Of a stretch of 16,296 nucleotides of DNA, positions 1 through 7,193 are shown piece after piece. Under the pieces are notes generated by a model. It ran no database searches and was not told where the DNA came from. It worked only from the letters and a program-made list of their open reading frames with translations. This DNA is from Burkholderiaceae bacterium (GTDB lineage: Bacteria > Pseudomonadota > Gammaproteobacteria > Burkholderiales > Burkholderiaceae), in NCBI GenBank assembly GCA_947371415.1, contig CANBPJ010000034.1, positions 1 to 16,296 on the forward strand, given 5' to 3'. Position numbers and translations under genes: made by a program. Position 1 is the stretch's first letter; every line of letters begins with the position of its first letter.

Positions 1-95
1 GCACCGACCTCAAGGTCAATAGGTTGCAATAGGGCGCAACCTTGTTGGTCCCAGTAATCTTGGAGTTTGAGAATGATTTGCTGAAAAGTAAGCAT
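1..95 (-). CDS. glyQ: Glycyl-tRNA synthetase alpha subunit, N-terminal fragment (cut by window edge)
   Basis: The minus strand reads from an ATG at 95-93 to the left edge without a stop. The translation begins MLTFQQIILKLQDYWDQQGC and continues with LLQPIDLEVGA, which I recognise as the conserved N-terminus of the alpha chain of the tetrameric bacterial glycine-tRNA ligase. That enzyme charges tRNA-Gly in the cytoplasm together with the beta chain GlyS. Only 31 codons plus two bases are visible. The start is supported by an AGG about seven bases upstream. The gene lies 60 bases downstream of the lnt stop on the same strand, so it may be read through from the lnt operon. The identification rests on recall of the family sequence and is strong for so short a piece. 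Confidence 0.9.
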   Translation of the reverse strand, partial: MLTFQQIILKLQDYWDQQGCALLQPIDLEVG

Positions 96-155
96 GATTA
101 ACCTAGCTAAGCCTTTGATTTTACATGGCTAAGCGAGCAAACCATGAAATAACGA

Positions 156-1682
156 TTAAATCCGTCTTTGGCGAACGAAGCCTAGGATCAGGAGAAGGCA
201 AGAAAGACTCAAAATGGGGATATTTCCCCAGATCACATAAGGTGTTTTGCCGGAATAGGATTGAACGGTAGTCTTTAGAACACCCTGAGTGAACTTGGGG
301 AGCTCCGCCAATACTGTGCCATCTGGACCCAACACAGCCGTGATCCCGGTATTGGTGGCGCGAAGTGCAGGAAGGCCCGTTTCAAGTGAGCGCAATTGAG
401 ATAGTCTTAATTGTTGCGCTGGCGCTTGAGAATCTCCAAACCAGGCGAGATTGGTCATGTTAATAAAGAGGTTGGCAGATTCTTCGCTATTGCGTAAACG
501 TGCAGCCAACTCATTACCAAAGACATCTTCATAGCAAATGGTGATCGCTGCATAGAGTGGCAGCTGCCCCTCTCTATTAATGAGGAATAGGGGTTGATTT
601 TGAGATCCCCGAGAAAAGTCACTCAAGGGCACGCTAAATGCATTTACAAACCAGCGAAATCCTGGAGGAATAAATTCTCCAAAGGGGACTAGGTGAGATT
701 TGTCATAGCGATAGGGTGGGTTGCCTGAACTCAGGCCAATAGCTCGATTGGAGAATTCTCTGCCATCTGCCGGATTGAAATGTCGCCCCAAGACCCCAAA
801 TAAAAGAAAGCGGCTGTTCTTGCTTGCAAAGTCCTGGAGGTCTTCCAGAGTGCCTGTAGGTAAATTGGTCTCAGGCCAAGGTAGTGCTGTTTCTGGGGAT
901 ACAACCAAGTCTGCTTTCGAATCGATCATGACCGATTTATAAAATGCAATTTGTTGCAGCATACCCTCTGGTTTAAAAACTAAGCTTTGAGCAAAATTAC
1001 CTTGTATGAGTTCTACAGTGAGGGGCTCTCCTCTTGGTTTTGTGAAGGACCAAAGGCTCAAGACTTGACTCAGCCCAATGGCGCAGACTAAAAACAAGGT
1101 AGTGGTTTTGAAGTGCACCCTTAAAGAGAGTAATTGCCATGAGGCTAGCACAACAAAAAACGTGCATCCCAATCCACCAAGGTAGGGAGCGACGGGCGCG
1201 AATGGACCGTAGACCTGGGTTTCTCCCAGACCCATCCACGGAAAGCCCGTGAAAACTATGCCCCGAAAATATTCGGTTACCACCCAACTAGCTGCCAGCA
1301 CTAGCCCTGGAAAAAATTTTCCTCTTGAGGTCTTTAGTGACAGTGTGGCGCAAGAGAAAAAGATGGCCAACAGACCGGAAAGTAAGAAGACTGCAATGCA
1401 GGAGAGTATGACGTTCATCCCGCCGATGTCATGCAGGCTAATGAAGATCCACCAGAGTCCTAGGACAAAGTAGCCCAGGCCAAATGACAGCCCGAGTAAA
1501 AAGGTACTTTTAAAAGATGGGGATGAATGTTTTCTGATTTGCCACCAGATCAAGCTAAGGATCGGGATCTGTATCCATCCCCCCAAAGGTAATTCTGCAG
1601 CTGCCGCAAGAATTGCACCAAGAGCGAACAACATCAGAAAGCCGATGCTATTGCTAAGCCTTGGCAGTAGCCGATCAATCAA
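156..1682 (-). CDS. lnt: Apolipoprotein N-acyltransferase
   Basis: This inner-membrane enzyme transfers an acyl chain from phospholipid to the N-terminal cysteine of apolipoproteins, the last step of lipoprotein maturation. The 508-residue protein has the usual plan: about six hydrophobic segments in residues 10-215, a periplasmic nitrilase-like domain at roughly 222-480, and a final membrane helix before RQRRI. The catalytic triad is visible as Glu264 (SPETALP), Lys328 (YDKSHLVPFGEFIP) and Cys383 (ICYEDVFGN). The start is a TTG at 1682-1680. An AAGGA lies five bases before it, overlapping the end of corC, and no ATG exists until residue 17, which would delete part of the first membrane helix. 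The corC stop is eight bases upstream, so the two are almost certainly cotranscribed. Length matches the family. Confidence 0.95.
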   Translation of the reverse strand: MIDRLLPRLSNSIGFLMLFALGAILAAAAELPLGGWIQIPILSLIWWQIRKHSSPSFKSTFLLGLSFGLGYFVLGLWWIFISLHDIGGMNVILSCIAVFLLSGLLAIFFSCATLSLKTSRGKFFPGLVLAASWVVTEYFRGIVFTGFPWMGLGETQVYGPFAPVAPYLGGLGCTFFVVLASWQLLSLRVHFKTTTLFLVCAIGLSQVLSLWSFTKPRGEPLTVELIQGNFAQSLVFKPEGMLQQIAFYKSVMIDSKADLVVSPETALPWPETNLPTGTLEDLQDFASKNSRFLLFGVLGRHFNPADGREFSNRAIGLSSGNPPYRYDKSHLVPFGEFIPPGFRWFVNAFSVPLSDFSRGSQNQPLFLINREGQLPLYAAITICYEDVFGNELAARLRNSEESANLFINMTNLAWFGDSQAPAQQLRLSQLRSLETGLPALRATNTGITAVLGPDGTVLAELPKFTQGVLKTTVQSYSGKTPYVIWGNIPILSLSCLLLILGFVRQRRI

Positions 1683-1690
1683 AGCAATCC

Positions 1691-2530
1691 TTAGTCAGGC
1701 TTTTGAGGAAGTTGGCGTGCAAGCAGAATATGAATCTGCCTAGGATCAGCGCGCTGAACCTCAAATTCAACGCCGTCGATCTTAATGAGTTCACCCACTT
1801 TAGGAACTCGACCAAGACGCTGAATCACAAGGCCCGCGACGGTTTCAATGCCTTCGACATCAAATTGAGTGCCTAGTGTTTCATTAAACTGTTCGAGTTC
1901 GGTAATGCCTTTAACTCTAATATCACCATTGTCTAAAGAGATGAGGTTGTCTGCTTCTTCATCAATGTCATGCTCATCTTCAATGTCGCCAACAATTTGC
2001 TCCAGTACATCTTCAATCGTAATGATTCCGGCGACGCCACTATATTCATCCACCACGATCGCTAAATGATTTCGGTTGTCTTTAAAGTCACGCAGCAAAA
2101 CACTCAAGCGCTTTGATTCAGGAATAAATACTGCGGGACGTAGCCAGTCGCGTACCTGAAAATCTTTTTCAGTGGAATGGCGCAATAAATCTTTTGCCAA
2201 CAAGGTGCCAATGACATTGTCGCGCGCACCCTCAAAAACAGGGAAGCGCGAGTGAGCGGCGGTTATAACGCTTTTAATAATTTCGGATAAAGGCAGGTTA
2301 ATGTCGATCCAGTCTATTTGAGCTCTGGGAACCAAAATATCTCGAGCGGACAATTGACCTACCTGAAAGACACCCTCGATCATTGAGAGGGCATCCGCAT
2401 CAATTAAGCCCTCAGTCTGGGCCTCCCTTAGGGTATCGATGAGTTCTTGACGACGTTCTGCTGGGCTGGTGGGTTGTGGCGTTAAAAAATCAGCTAGGCG
2501 CTCTAAAAGGGATTTATTGGGGTCAGGCAT
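1691..2530 (-). CDS. corC: CorC/HlyC-family CBS-domain protein
   Basis: This is a soluble CorC-type protein of 279 residues. The order is an acidic N-terminal helical region (1-60), two CBS domains (about 68-125 and 130-187), and a C-terminal transporter-associated CorC_HlyC domain (about 200-275). The second CBS domain carries the hallmark VVDEYSGVAGIITIEDVLEQ at 159-178, followed by the acidic run IVGDIEDEHD. There is no membrane DUF21 domain, which separates it from the larger CNNM-like members. The family is linked to magnesium and cobalt efflux, but the position next to lnt and ybeY is conserved across proteobacteria and the real role may concern the envelope or ribosome. The gene starts 56 bases after ybeY and its stop is eight bases before lnt. 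Confidence 0.92.
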   Translation of the reverse strand: MPDPNKSLLERLADFLTPQPTSPAERRQELIDTLREAQTEGLIDADALSMIEGVFQVGQLSARDILVPRAQIDWIDINLPLSEIIKSVITAAHSRFPVFEGARDNVIGTLLAKDLLRHSTEKDFQVRDWLRPAVFIPESKRLSVLLRDFKDNRNHLAIVVDEYSGVAGIITIEDVLEQIVGDIEDEHDIDEEADNLISLDNGDIRVKGITELEQFNETLGTQFDVEGIETVAGLVIQRLGRVPKVGELIKIDGVEFEVQRADPRQIHILLARQLPQKPD

Positions 2531-2586
2531 ATAGCAAGAATATCGCAGAAATAAGTAAATTCAATGAAGGCTAAAGTAAAGATGCT

Positions 2587-3063
2587 TTAAATGGGTGCGT
2601 AGGGGTTAGCGAAGCCTAGCGTATTCAAAAGCACTATTTCTCGACTTTCCATTTTTTTGGCTTCTTTATCGTTCTCATGATCGAGGCCTTGCGCATGCAA
2701 GCAGCCATGAATAATGAGGTGGGCTAAATGCGCTTTGACGGTCTTGCCTTGTTCGGATGCCTCTTTTTGAATAACAGGAAGACAAAAAATAATATCGGCA
2801 GCCAAAGTTTTTTTGGTGAGCTCATAGGGAAAGGTGAGCACATTGGTTGCTTTATCTTTATGACGAAAAGCACAGTTGAGTTTTTTGCCTTCTGCTTGAT
2901 TAACAAAGCGAAGAGTCATCGAGCCATCGTATTGAGTGGCCGCTTTCACCCATTTTTTGATTAAAGCTGAAGATGCAACTGCGCTCACCTTGGCTTCAAT
3001 GGCGGTGCTGGCAAATTGAATATCAATTGCCAGCTTGGATGCAGGGATAGATTTGTTTGGCAT
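2587..3063 (-). CDS. ybeY: Endoribonuclease YbeY (rRNA maturation)
   Basis: YbeY is a zinc-dependent endoribonuclease needed for 16S rRNA 3'-end processing and ribosome quality control. The 158-residue product has the family zinc site HLIIHGCLHAQGLDH, with His119, His123 and His129 as the expected ligands (H-x3-H-x5-H). It also has the upstream FRHKDKATNVLTFPY stretch that corresponds to the usual R-x-KD-x-TDVLSFP. The first 30 residues are less typical. The ATG is separated from the miaB stop by a single base (TAA-G-ATG on the minus strand) and no clear Shine-Dalgarno precedes it, so translation is probably coupled to miaB. In many betaproteobacteria phoH sits between these two genes; here it does not. 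Confidence 0.93.
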   Translation of the reverse strand: MPNKSIPASKLAIDIQFASTAIEAKVSAVASSALIKKWVKAATQYDGSMTLRFVNQAEGKKLNCAFRHKDKATNVLTFPYELTKKTLAADIIFCLPVIQKEASEQGKTVKAHLAHLIIHGCLHAQGLDHENDKEAKKMESREIVLLNTLGFANPYAPI

Positions 3064-3064
3064 C

Positions 3065-4411
3065 TTAGTTCGCGTATGCCTTCATGAGTTCACCCCTGAG
3101 GGTGTAATTGAGAACTTCAGTAATATGGATATCCACCATTTGCCCAATAAGAGACTCAATATCTTCCTCTGGCGCAGTAAAGTGGATGACGCGATTATTA
3201 GCGGCACGACCTTGCAGGTTGACTCCATCTTTTGCTAAGCCCTCAATGAGCACTCGCTCAGTGTTGCCCAGCATTTTCTGGCTAATCTGAGTTGCCTGTG
3301 ACTCTACAAGGGCAAGTAGGGTTTGCAGCCGCTTTAGTTTCACTTCGTAAGGCGTGTCATCACTTAAATTGGCTGCGGGTGTACCTGGGCGGGCACTGAA
3401 GATAAAGCAAAAGCTATTATCAAAATTCAGCTCCTCAACCATCTTCAATAGTTTTGCGAAGTCTTCATCGGTTTCACCGGGAAAGCCCACAATGAAATCG
3501 CTAGAAAGTGTCAGGTCGGGGCGCACAGCACGCATCTTGCGAATAATGCTCTTGTATTCCAGGGCGGTATATCCCCGCTTCATGGCGGATAGTACTGAAT
3601 CCGATGCATGTTGAACTGGTAGGTGTAGGTGACTTACGAGTTTGGGAACCTTGGCGTAGACGTCAACCAAGCGCTGCGTGAATTCTTTTGGGTGGCTAGT
3701 CGTAAAACGAATTCTTTCTACCCCGGGGATTTCTGCGACATATTCAATGAGTAAAGCAAAGTCTGCTATTTCCTCGGTATCACCCATCTTCCCAAGGTAG
3801 GCGTTGACATTCTGTCCTAGTAAGACAATTTCTTTAACACCTTGAGCCGCAAGACCAGCTACTTCAGTAAGTACATCATCAAAAGGGCGCGAAACCTCTT
3901 CACCACGCGTGTAAGGCACAACGCAATAGCTGCAATATTTTGAGCAACCTTCCATGATGGAAACATAAGCGGAGCCACGGGTTTGACGTGATGAGGGAAG
4001 ATGATCAAACTTTTCAATTTCCGGGAAGGAGATATCTACTTGTGATCTTCCAGTCTCGCGACGTTGTGTCAGTAGATCCGATAGACGATGCAATGTTTGC
4101 GGTCCGAAGACTACATCAACATAGGGTGCTCGGCTGATAATCTGCTGACCTTCTTGACTGGCAACGCAACCACCTACGCCGATCAATAAATCGGGCTTCA
4201 ATTTTTTGAGCTCGCGCAGACGGCCTAAGTCAGAGAACACTTTGTCTTCTGCCTTCTCGCGAATGGAGCAGGTATTCAACAGAACGACGTCAGCATCTTC
4301 AGGCGTGTCAGTCATGACCATGCCTTCATCGGCATGGAGTAGGTCTGCCATCTTGCCCGAGTCATACTCGTTCATTTGACAGCCAAAGGTTTTGATATAG
4401 AGCTTTTTCAT
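3065..4411 (-). CDS. miaB: tRNA-2-methylthio-N6-dimethylallyladenosine synthase (MiaB)
   Basis: MiaB is a radical-SAM methylthiotransferase that adds the 2-methylthio group to i6A37 in tRNAs reading UNN codons. The 448-residue protein shows the three N-terminal cysteines of the auxiliary iron-sulfur cluster (Cys11 in FGCQMNEYDS, Cys48 in NTCSIREKA, Cys82 in GVGGCVAS). The radical-SAM motif CSKYCSYC follows, with Cys156, Cys160 and Cys163, then GFPGETDEDF, and a C-terminal TRAM-like domain from about residue 370. Length is normal and the motifs are complete. The Shine-Dalgarno is weak (GAGAACGG region). The gene starts 57 bases after the antiporter stop and runs straight into ybeY, so it is probably in the middle of a long minus-strand operon. 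Confidence 0.96.
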   Translation of the reverse strand: MKKLYIKTFGCQMNEYDSGKMADLLHADEGMVMTDTPEDADVVLLNTCSIREKAEDKVFSDLGRLRELKKLKPDLLIGVGGCVASQEGQQIISRAPYVDVVFGPQTLHRLSDLLTQRRETGRSQVDISFPEIEKFDHLPSSRQTRGSAYVSIMEGCSKYCSYCVVPYTRGEEVSRPFDDVLTEVAGLAAQGVKEIVLLGQNVNAYLGKMGDTEEIADFALLIEYVAEIPGVERIRFTTSHPKEFTQRLVDVYAKVPKLVSHLHLPVQHASDSVLSAMKRGYTALEYKSIIRKMRAVRPDLTLSSDFIVGFPGETDEDFAKLLKMVEELNFDNSFCFIFSARPGTPAANLSDDTPYEVKLKRLQTLLALVESQATQISQKMLGNTERVLIEGLAKDGVNLQGRAANNRVIHFTAPEEDIESLIGQMVDIHITEVLNYTLRGELMKAYAN

Positions 4412-4468
4412 ATGCCGTTCTCAGGTTTATAGCTGGGGGCCAAGCTCAGATTTTACGGGATAAAGCGT

Positions 4469-5731
4469 TTACAGCAGGCGCAGAGCAAGAATCGCAACAA
4501 TCGTTGGTGGAATGGCTGCTACAAACAGTAACCCAGCAGAAACTGCTGCATTGGGGAAGTAGCCACGTAAAATCGACAGCCCTGCAGGGTTTGGAGCATT
4601 TGCGATCACAGTAAGACCGCCGCCGGCAACTGCGCCACCTACTAAGGCTAATTTGAATTCTGGCGAGGTTCCTTGCACTAGCGATCCTAAATAGGTTAAT
4701 GCCGCATTGTCTGTAATGGCTGTTAATGCCAAGCTTCCATAGAACACCACTGTAGGGCTCATGACTTCTAGGATGGGTTGCAACCACCAGCCCTGCAATC
4801 CACCAAGCACAACGAGACCGCCCAAGAAGAATCCGACCAATAGAGCCTCGCGCAAAATAAGTGGGCTTTGATGTTTTGGATAAGCCGTGATGTAGCCAAT
4901 GAAAAATAGCAAGAGCCACATAAAAATAACAGGGTCATGAGCAAAACCCACCATGCCAGCTAGGAATAAAAGATGGATTGCTGTGATGGTCAGTGGGGTG
5001 CGAGCGTGATCCGATTTACTGGTAGGTTCGATTAATTGCTTATGAAAAATTAAGGTTGCAGCAATCGCATTGATAAAAATGGCAATAGTTGCCTCAAGCC
5101 CAAAGTTAGCGAACATGAATGGCGTACTCCACCCCCATGTTGATGCGACCATTAAGACGGGTGGGGCGGCAAAGTTGGTGAGCGTGCCACCAATTGAAAT
5201 GTTGACAAATAAAACTCCCAGGGTGCCGTAGAGCAATGGGGTTGAGCATTTGTGGCGATAGACCAGGTCGCGCAATAAAAAGGCTGCAAGGGTCATTGCT
5301 GCTGGCTCGGTGATGAGTGAGCCAAGGAGTGGCGTAATGCTGAGTGTTAAGAAATACAGCGTAGGTGCTTGCTTGGTACGCAATACCAATTGCGTTGCCT
5401 TACCTAGTCTCTGTAGGAGTTGAGTTGCAAACTCCAGAATCGGCTTGCTGCCGGCGACAACCATGATGGCAAAGACAAATAAGGGCTCTGTAAAGTTACG
5501 CGTGTTGGCATACTCTTTTGCTACTGCTAAATCGTTTGCAAGCCCCATGAAAATAATGAGGATGGCGGCCCAAAATCCAAAGACGATTTCGACTTCTCCC
5601 AGCAAATGCCATAAGCCAGCATGCCGTGGAGATTTTTTAGCAAGCGCCTCGAAATACGAAGTACAAAAGGTGTGCAGTACCGCAATGGCAAAAATGATGC
5701 TTGCGCCAAGTTCTGTGGGGGTAAAGTTCAT
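4469..5731 (-). CDS. Putative Na+/H+ antiporter (Na_H_antiport_3-like membrane protein)
   Basis: This 420-residue protein is hydrophobic throughout, with roughly eleven or twelve predicted membrane segments. It carries features shared with arsenite/NhaD-type ion transporters: LITEPAAMTLAAFLL near residue 139, NISIGGTLTNFAAPP near 177, and AITDNAALTYLGSLV near 338. The two half-site motifs (TEPAAMT and TDNAALT) are placed symmetrically, as in inverted-repeat antiporters, and Asp341 is a candidate ion-coupling residue. I recognise the overall sequence as the family annotated putative Na+/H+ antiporter in Polynucleobacter and relatives. The transported ion is not proven. The start has no Shine-Dalgarno, but a GATAAT lies eight bases upstream. 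It is transcribed toward miaB, 57 bases away. Confidence 0.8.
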   Translation of the reverse strand: MNFTPTELGASIIFAIAVLHTFCTSYFEALAKKSPRHAGLWHLLGEVEIVFGFWAAILIIFMGLANDLAVAKEYANTRNFTEPLFVFAIMVVAGSKPILEFATQLLQRLGKATQLVLRTKQAPTLYFLTLSITPLLGSLITEPAAMTLAAFLLRDLVYRHKCSTPLLYGTLGVLFVNISIGGTLTNFAAPPVLMVASTWGWSTPFMFANFGLEATIAIFINAIAATLIFHKQLIEPTSKSDHARTPLTITAIHLLFLAGMVGFAHDPVIFMWLLLFFIGYITAYPKHQSPLILREALLVGFFLGGLVVLGGLQGWWLQPILEVMSPTVVFYGSLALTAITDNAALTYLGSLVQGTSPEFKLALVGGAVAGGGLTVIANAPNPAGLSILRGYFPNAAVSAGLLFVAAIPPTIVAILALRLL

Positions 5732-5739
5732 AGAGACAT

Positions 5740-5745
5740 ATTATC
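5740..5745 (-). promoter_or_regulatory. Candidate -10 element for the antiporter gene
   Basis: The minus strand reads GATAAT eight bases before the ATG at 5731. If used, transcription would begin within one to three bases of the start codon, giving a nearly leaderless mRNA. This agrees with the lack of a Shine-Dalgarno there. I found no good -35 hexamer at 15-18 bases, so the call is weak. Confidence 0.3.
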
Positions 5746-5813
5746 AGGACATCCTCAGTGAAAACGCCTTGAGGAATTACTAAATAAAAATGCTAGCAAT
5801 TTAGGAGATTTTG

Positions 5814-6224
5814 ATGAAATTGAAATTAGGCTATCAAGAATTAATTGCGCAAGCAATGTCGCAAATTGAAACCCTATCTTTGGAGCAGGCCCACAATCTA
5901 TTGGGTGATGAAAATGTAATTTTTGTAGATATTCGGGATGTGAGGGAGTTGGAGCGCGAAGGGATGATCCCTAATGCCTTACATGCACCCCGAGGCATGC
6001 TGGAATTTTGGGTCGACCCAGATAGCCCGTATTACAAGCCAGTTTTTGGCGAAGGTAAGCGTTTAGTGCTCTATTGCGCCTCTGCTTGGCGATCTGCTTT
6101 AGCAACTGAGACCCTACAAAAAATGGGGGTTCCTGGTATTTGTCATTTAGAGGGCGGTTTTAGCGCCTGGAAAAAGGCGGAATTACCAGTGGCCCAGAAG
6201 CACCCAAGGCCCCACGCAAGCTAA
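5814..6224 (+). CDS. Rhodanese-like domain protein (single-domain sulfurtransferase)
   Basis: This 136-residue cytoplasmic protein holds one rhodanese domain, about residues 20-125. It has VIFVDIRDVRELEREGMIPNA-type N-terminal motifs and an active-site loop CASAWRS with Cys88 as the likely persulfide-carrying residue. The chain ends with a short basic tail rather than a second domain. Such proteins transfer sulfane sulfur to cyanide, thioredoxin or other thiols; the physiological acceptor cannot be read from sequence. I chose the ATG at 5814 rather than the TTG just before it, because AGGAG at 5803-5807 lies six bases upstream of the ATG. It is divergent from the antiporter with 82 bases between, and ends before a strong terminator. 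The gene appears monocistronic. Confidence 0.9.
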   Translation: MKLKLGYQELIAQAMSQIETLSLEQAHNLLGDENVIFVDIRDVRELEREGMIPNALHAPRGMLEFWVDPDSPYYKPVFGEGKRLVLYCASAWRSALATETLQKMGVPGICHLEGGFSAWKKAELPVAQKHPRPHAS

Positions 6225-6258
6225 TCCTCTTTGTGGATTCAAGCTCAATCAACCTCAA

Positions 6259-6297
6259 AAAAAACCCGACCTGCAAATGAAGCAAATCGGGTTTTTT
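6259..6297. terminator. Bidirectional Rho-independent terminator
   Basis: AAAAAACCCGA at 6259-6269 pairs perfectly with TCGGGTTTTTT at 6287-6297 around a 17-base loop, which itself can form a small TGC/GCA stem. The stem is followed by T-rich sequence on both strands: TTTTTTGTTTT going right and a run of eight T going left on the minus strand. It therefore can end both the rhodanese transcript and the converging lipoprotein transcript. Confidence 0.88.
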
Positions 6298-6334
6298 GTT
6301 TTGCAGCGGCTGGAAATGAATCTAGCCTGTAAAG

Positions 6335-6356
6335 GCGCCCAGATATTGCTGGGGGC
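6335..6356 (-). terminator. Hairpin immediately after the lipoprotein stop codon
   Basis: On the minus strand, directly after the stop codon, GCCCCCAG and CTGGGCGC form an eight-position stem with one mismatch around a six-base loop. Only three T follow, so on its own it is a poor terminator. It may protect the 3' end of the mRNA or act together with the stronger terminator further on. Confidence 0.4.
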
Positions 6357-6644
6357 TTACTGCGGAGCCTTAGCTGGCTGATTGTTTTTTCCAGCGTTGT
6401 AGCCAGAGTTGTATTCAGAAGCCTGCTCTTTTTTATAAGCATCGTAAACATAACCAGAAGCTGCACCAACTGCGGCACCACCTACTGCACCCCAGATCGG
6501 GTTGCCATGGAAAATGGCCGTACCAACTGCACCGGCTGCAGCACCAATGCCGGCACCGGACAAGGTGCGTTGCTCAGTGTTGCTCATATTGGAGCAACCA
6601 GCGATTGCTAGGGTTGCTGCGGTGATAGCGATAATTTTTTTCAT
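6357..6644 (-). CDS. Small glycine-zipper outer-membrane lipoprotein
   Basis: The 95-residue product starts with a short lipoprotein signal peptide ending in the lipobox IAGC, so Cys17 should be lipidated after cleavage. The next residue is serine, which favours sorting to the outer membrane. Residues 27-65 contain two glycine-zipper segments (GAGIGAAAGAVGTAI and GAVGGAAVGAASGYVYD) able to form packed transmembrane or oligomer helices, followed by a polar tail rich in Asn, Gly and Lys. This is the YMGG/OmpA-like glycine-zipper type; no enzymatic function is expected. I prefer the ATG at 6644 over the GTG two codons earlier, because AAGGA lies nine bases from the ATG but only three from the GTG. 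It may be cotranscribed with the gene upstream at 6693-7055, 48 bases away. Confidence 0.85.
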   Translation of the reverse strand: MKKIIAITAATLAIAGCSNMSNTEQRTLSGAGIGAAAGAVGTAIFHGNPIWGAVGGAAVGAASGYVYDAYKKEQASEYNSGYNAGKNNQPAKAPQ

Positions 6645-6692
6645 ATCCACTGTTCCTTAAATCTGTATATTGAATTGGCTAATTAACTTTGA

Positions 6693-7055
6693 TTATTTTT
6701 TGGCGCAAGGAAAGCGTGCGGCCAAGAAGCCCAAGAAAACACCTGCTGCAGGCTTATCGGAAACCTGTTGATTGCTTTGGCCGAATTTCACAAATTCACC
6801 AATGACTTCATCGCGCGATGGTGCTGGTTGTTTAACGCAAATGTAAGGTTTTGCGCGCTGTGGGTGGCGTGTAGCTAAATAAGTGTCATATATAGCTGTT
6901 GTGTAGCCTATGCAAAAACTGCGAGATTCTGGACTTGCCGGTAATTTGCAAACAGTCACAAGCTCTTGTGTGCTCAGTACTTGAACTTTTTCTTGGGCTT
7001 GGGCTAAGCCACAAAATGCGCCTAAAGCGGCCAATAGCACTAAAACTTTTTTCAT
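6693..7055 (-). CDS. Secreted Rap1a/Tai-family protein (type VI immunity-like fold)
   Basis: The 120-residue protein has a clear Sec signal peptide (MKKVLVLLAALGAFCGLAQA, likely cleaved after Ala20). A small mature domain follows with four cysteines (36, 48, 73, 117), probably forming two disulfides in the periplasm. The spacing, FCIGYTTAIYDTY, the YICV segment, the FVKF region and the closing FLAARFPC match what I know of the Rap1a/Tai family, whose founders neutralise type VI amidase effectors. No effector or secretion gene is nearby, so an immunity role is not supported here and it may be an orphan or a housekeeping member. The start at 7055 is chosen over an in-frame upstream ATG because GGGAGA lies just before it and it begins the signal peptide. 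Confidence 0.72.
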   Translation of the reverse strand: MKKVLVLLAALGAFCGLAQAQEKVQVLSTQELVTVCKLPASPESRSFCIGYTTAIYDTYLATRHPQRAKPYICVKQPAPSRDEVIGEFVKFGQSNQQVSDKPAAGVFLGFLAARFPCAKK

Positions 7056-7109
7056 GGGTTCTCCCTTGTGTGTATGTATTTTCATAATAAACCATATTAA
7101 TACCATCTA

Positions 7110-7130
7110 ATTGCACTATATCGGTGCAAT
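7110..7130. promoter_or_regulatory. NtrC-type palindromic binding site upstream of amt
   Basis: Arms ATTGCAC (7110-7116) and GTGCAAT (7124-7130) form a perfect inverted repeat with a seven-base spacer. The core fits the NtrC consensus TGCACY-N5-GGTGCA exactly (TGCACT, ATATC, GGTGCA). It lies 63 bases before the amt start and 54 bases before the divergent secreted-protein gene. I found no convincing sigma-54 -24/-12 element: the best candidate, TTGG at 7142-7145 with CC in place of GC at 7156-7157, is poor. NtrC binding is inferred from the match and from the known nitrogen control of amt genes. Confidence 0.75.
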
Positions 7131-7193
7131 CATGCCCAAAATTGGTCTTTATATTCCCCATAATGATGCAAAAAACATAAAGGGGTTATTTCA

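Noticed and set aside
4446..4919. A 157-codon minus-strand frame overlapping the antiporter gene
   Set aside because: It lies inside the antiporter coding region in another frame, has an unlikely Arg/Ser/Cys/Trp-rich composition and no family resemblance.
5753..5774. CCTCA and TGAGG inverted repeat between the antiporter and rhodanese genes
   Set aside because: Arms of only five bases with a 12-base spacer are expected by chance; no link to a known operator or terminator.
6642..6650. GTG at 6650 as the lipoprotein start
   Set aside because: The AAGGA is only three bases away from it, too close; the ATG at 6644 has proper spacing and gives a normal signal peptide.
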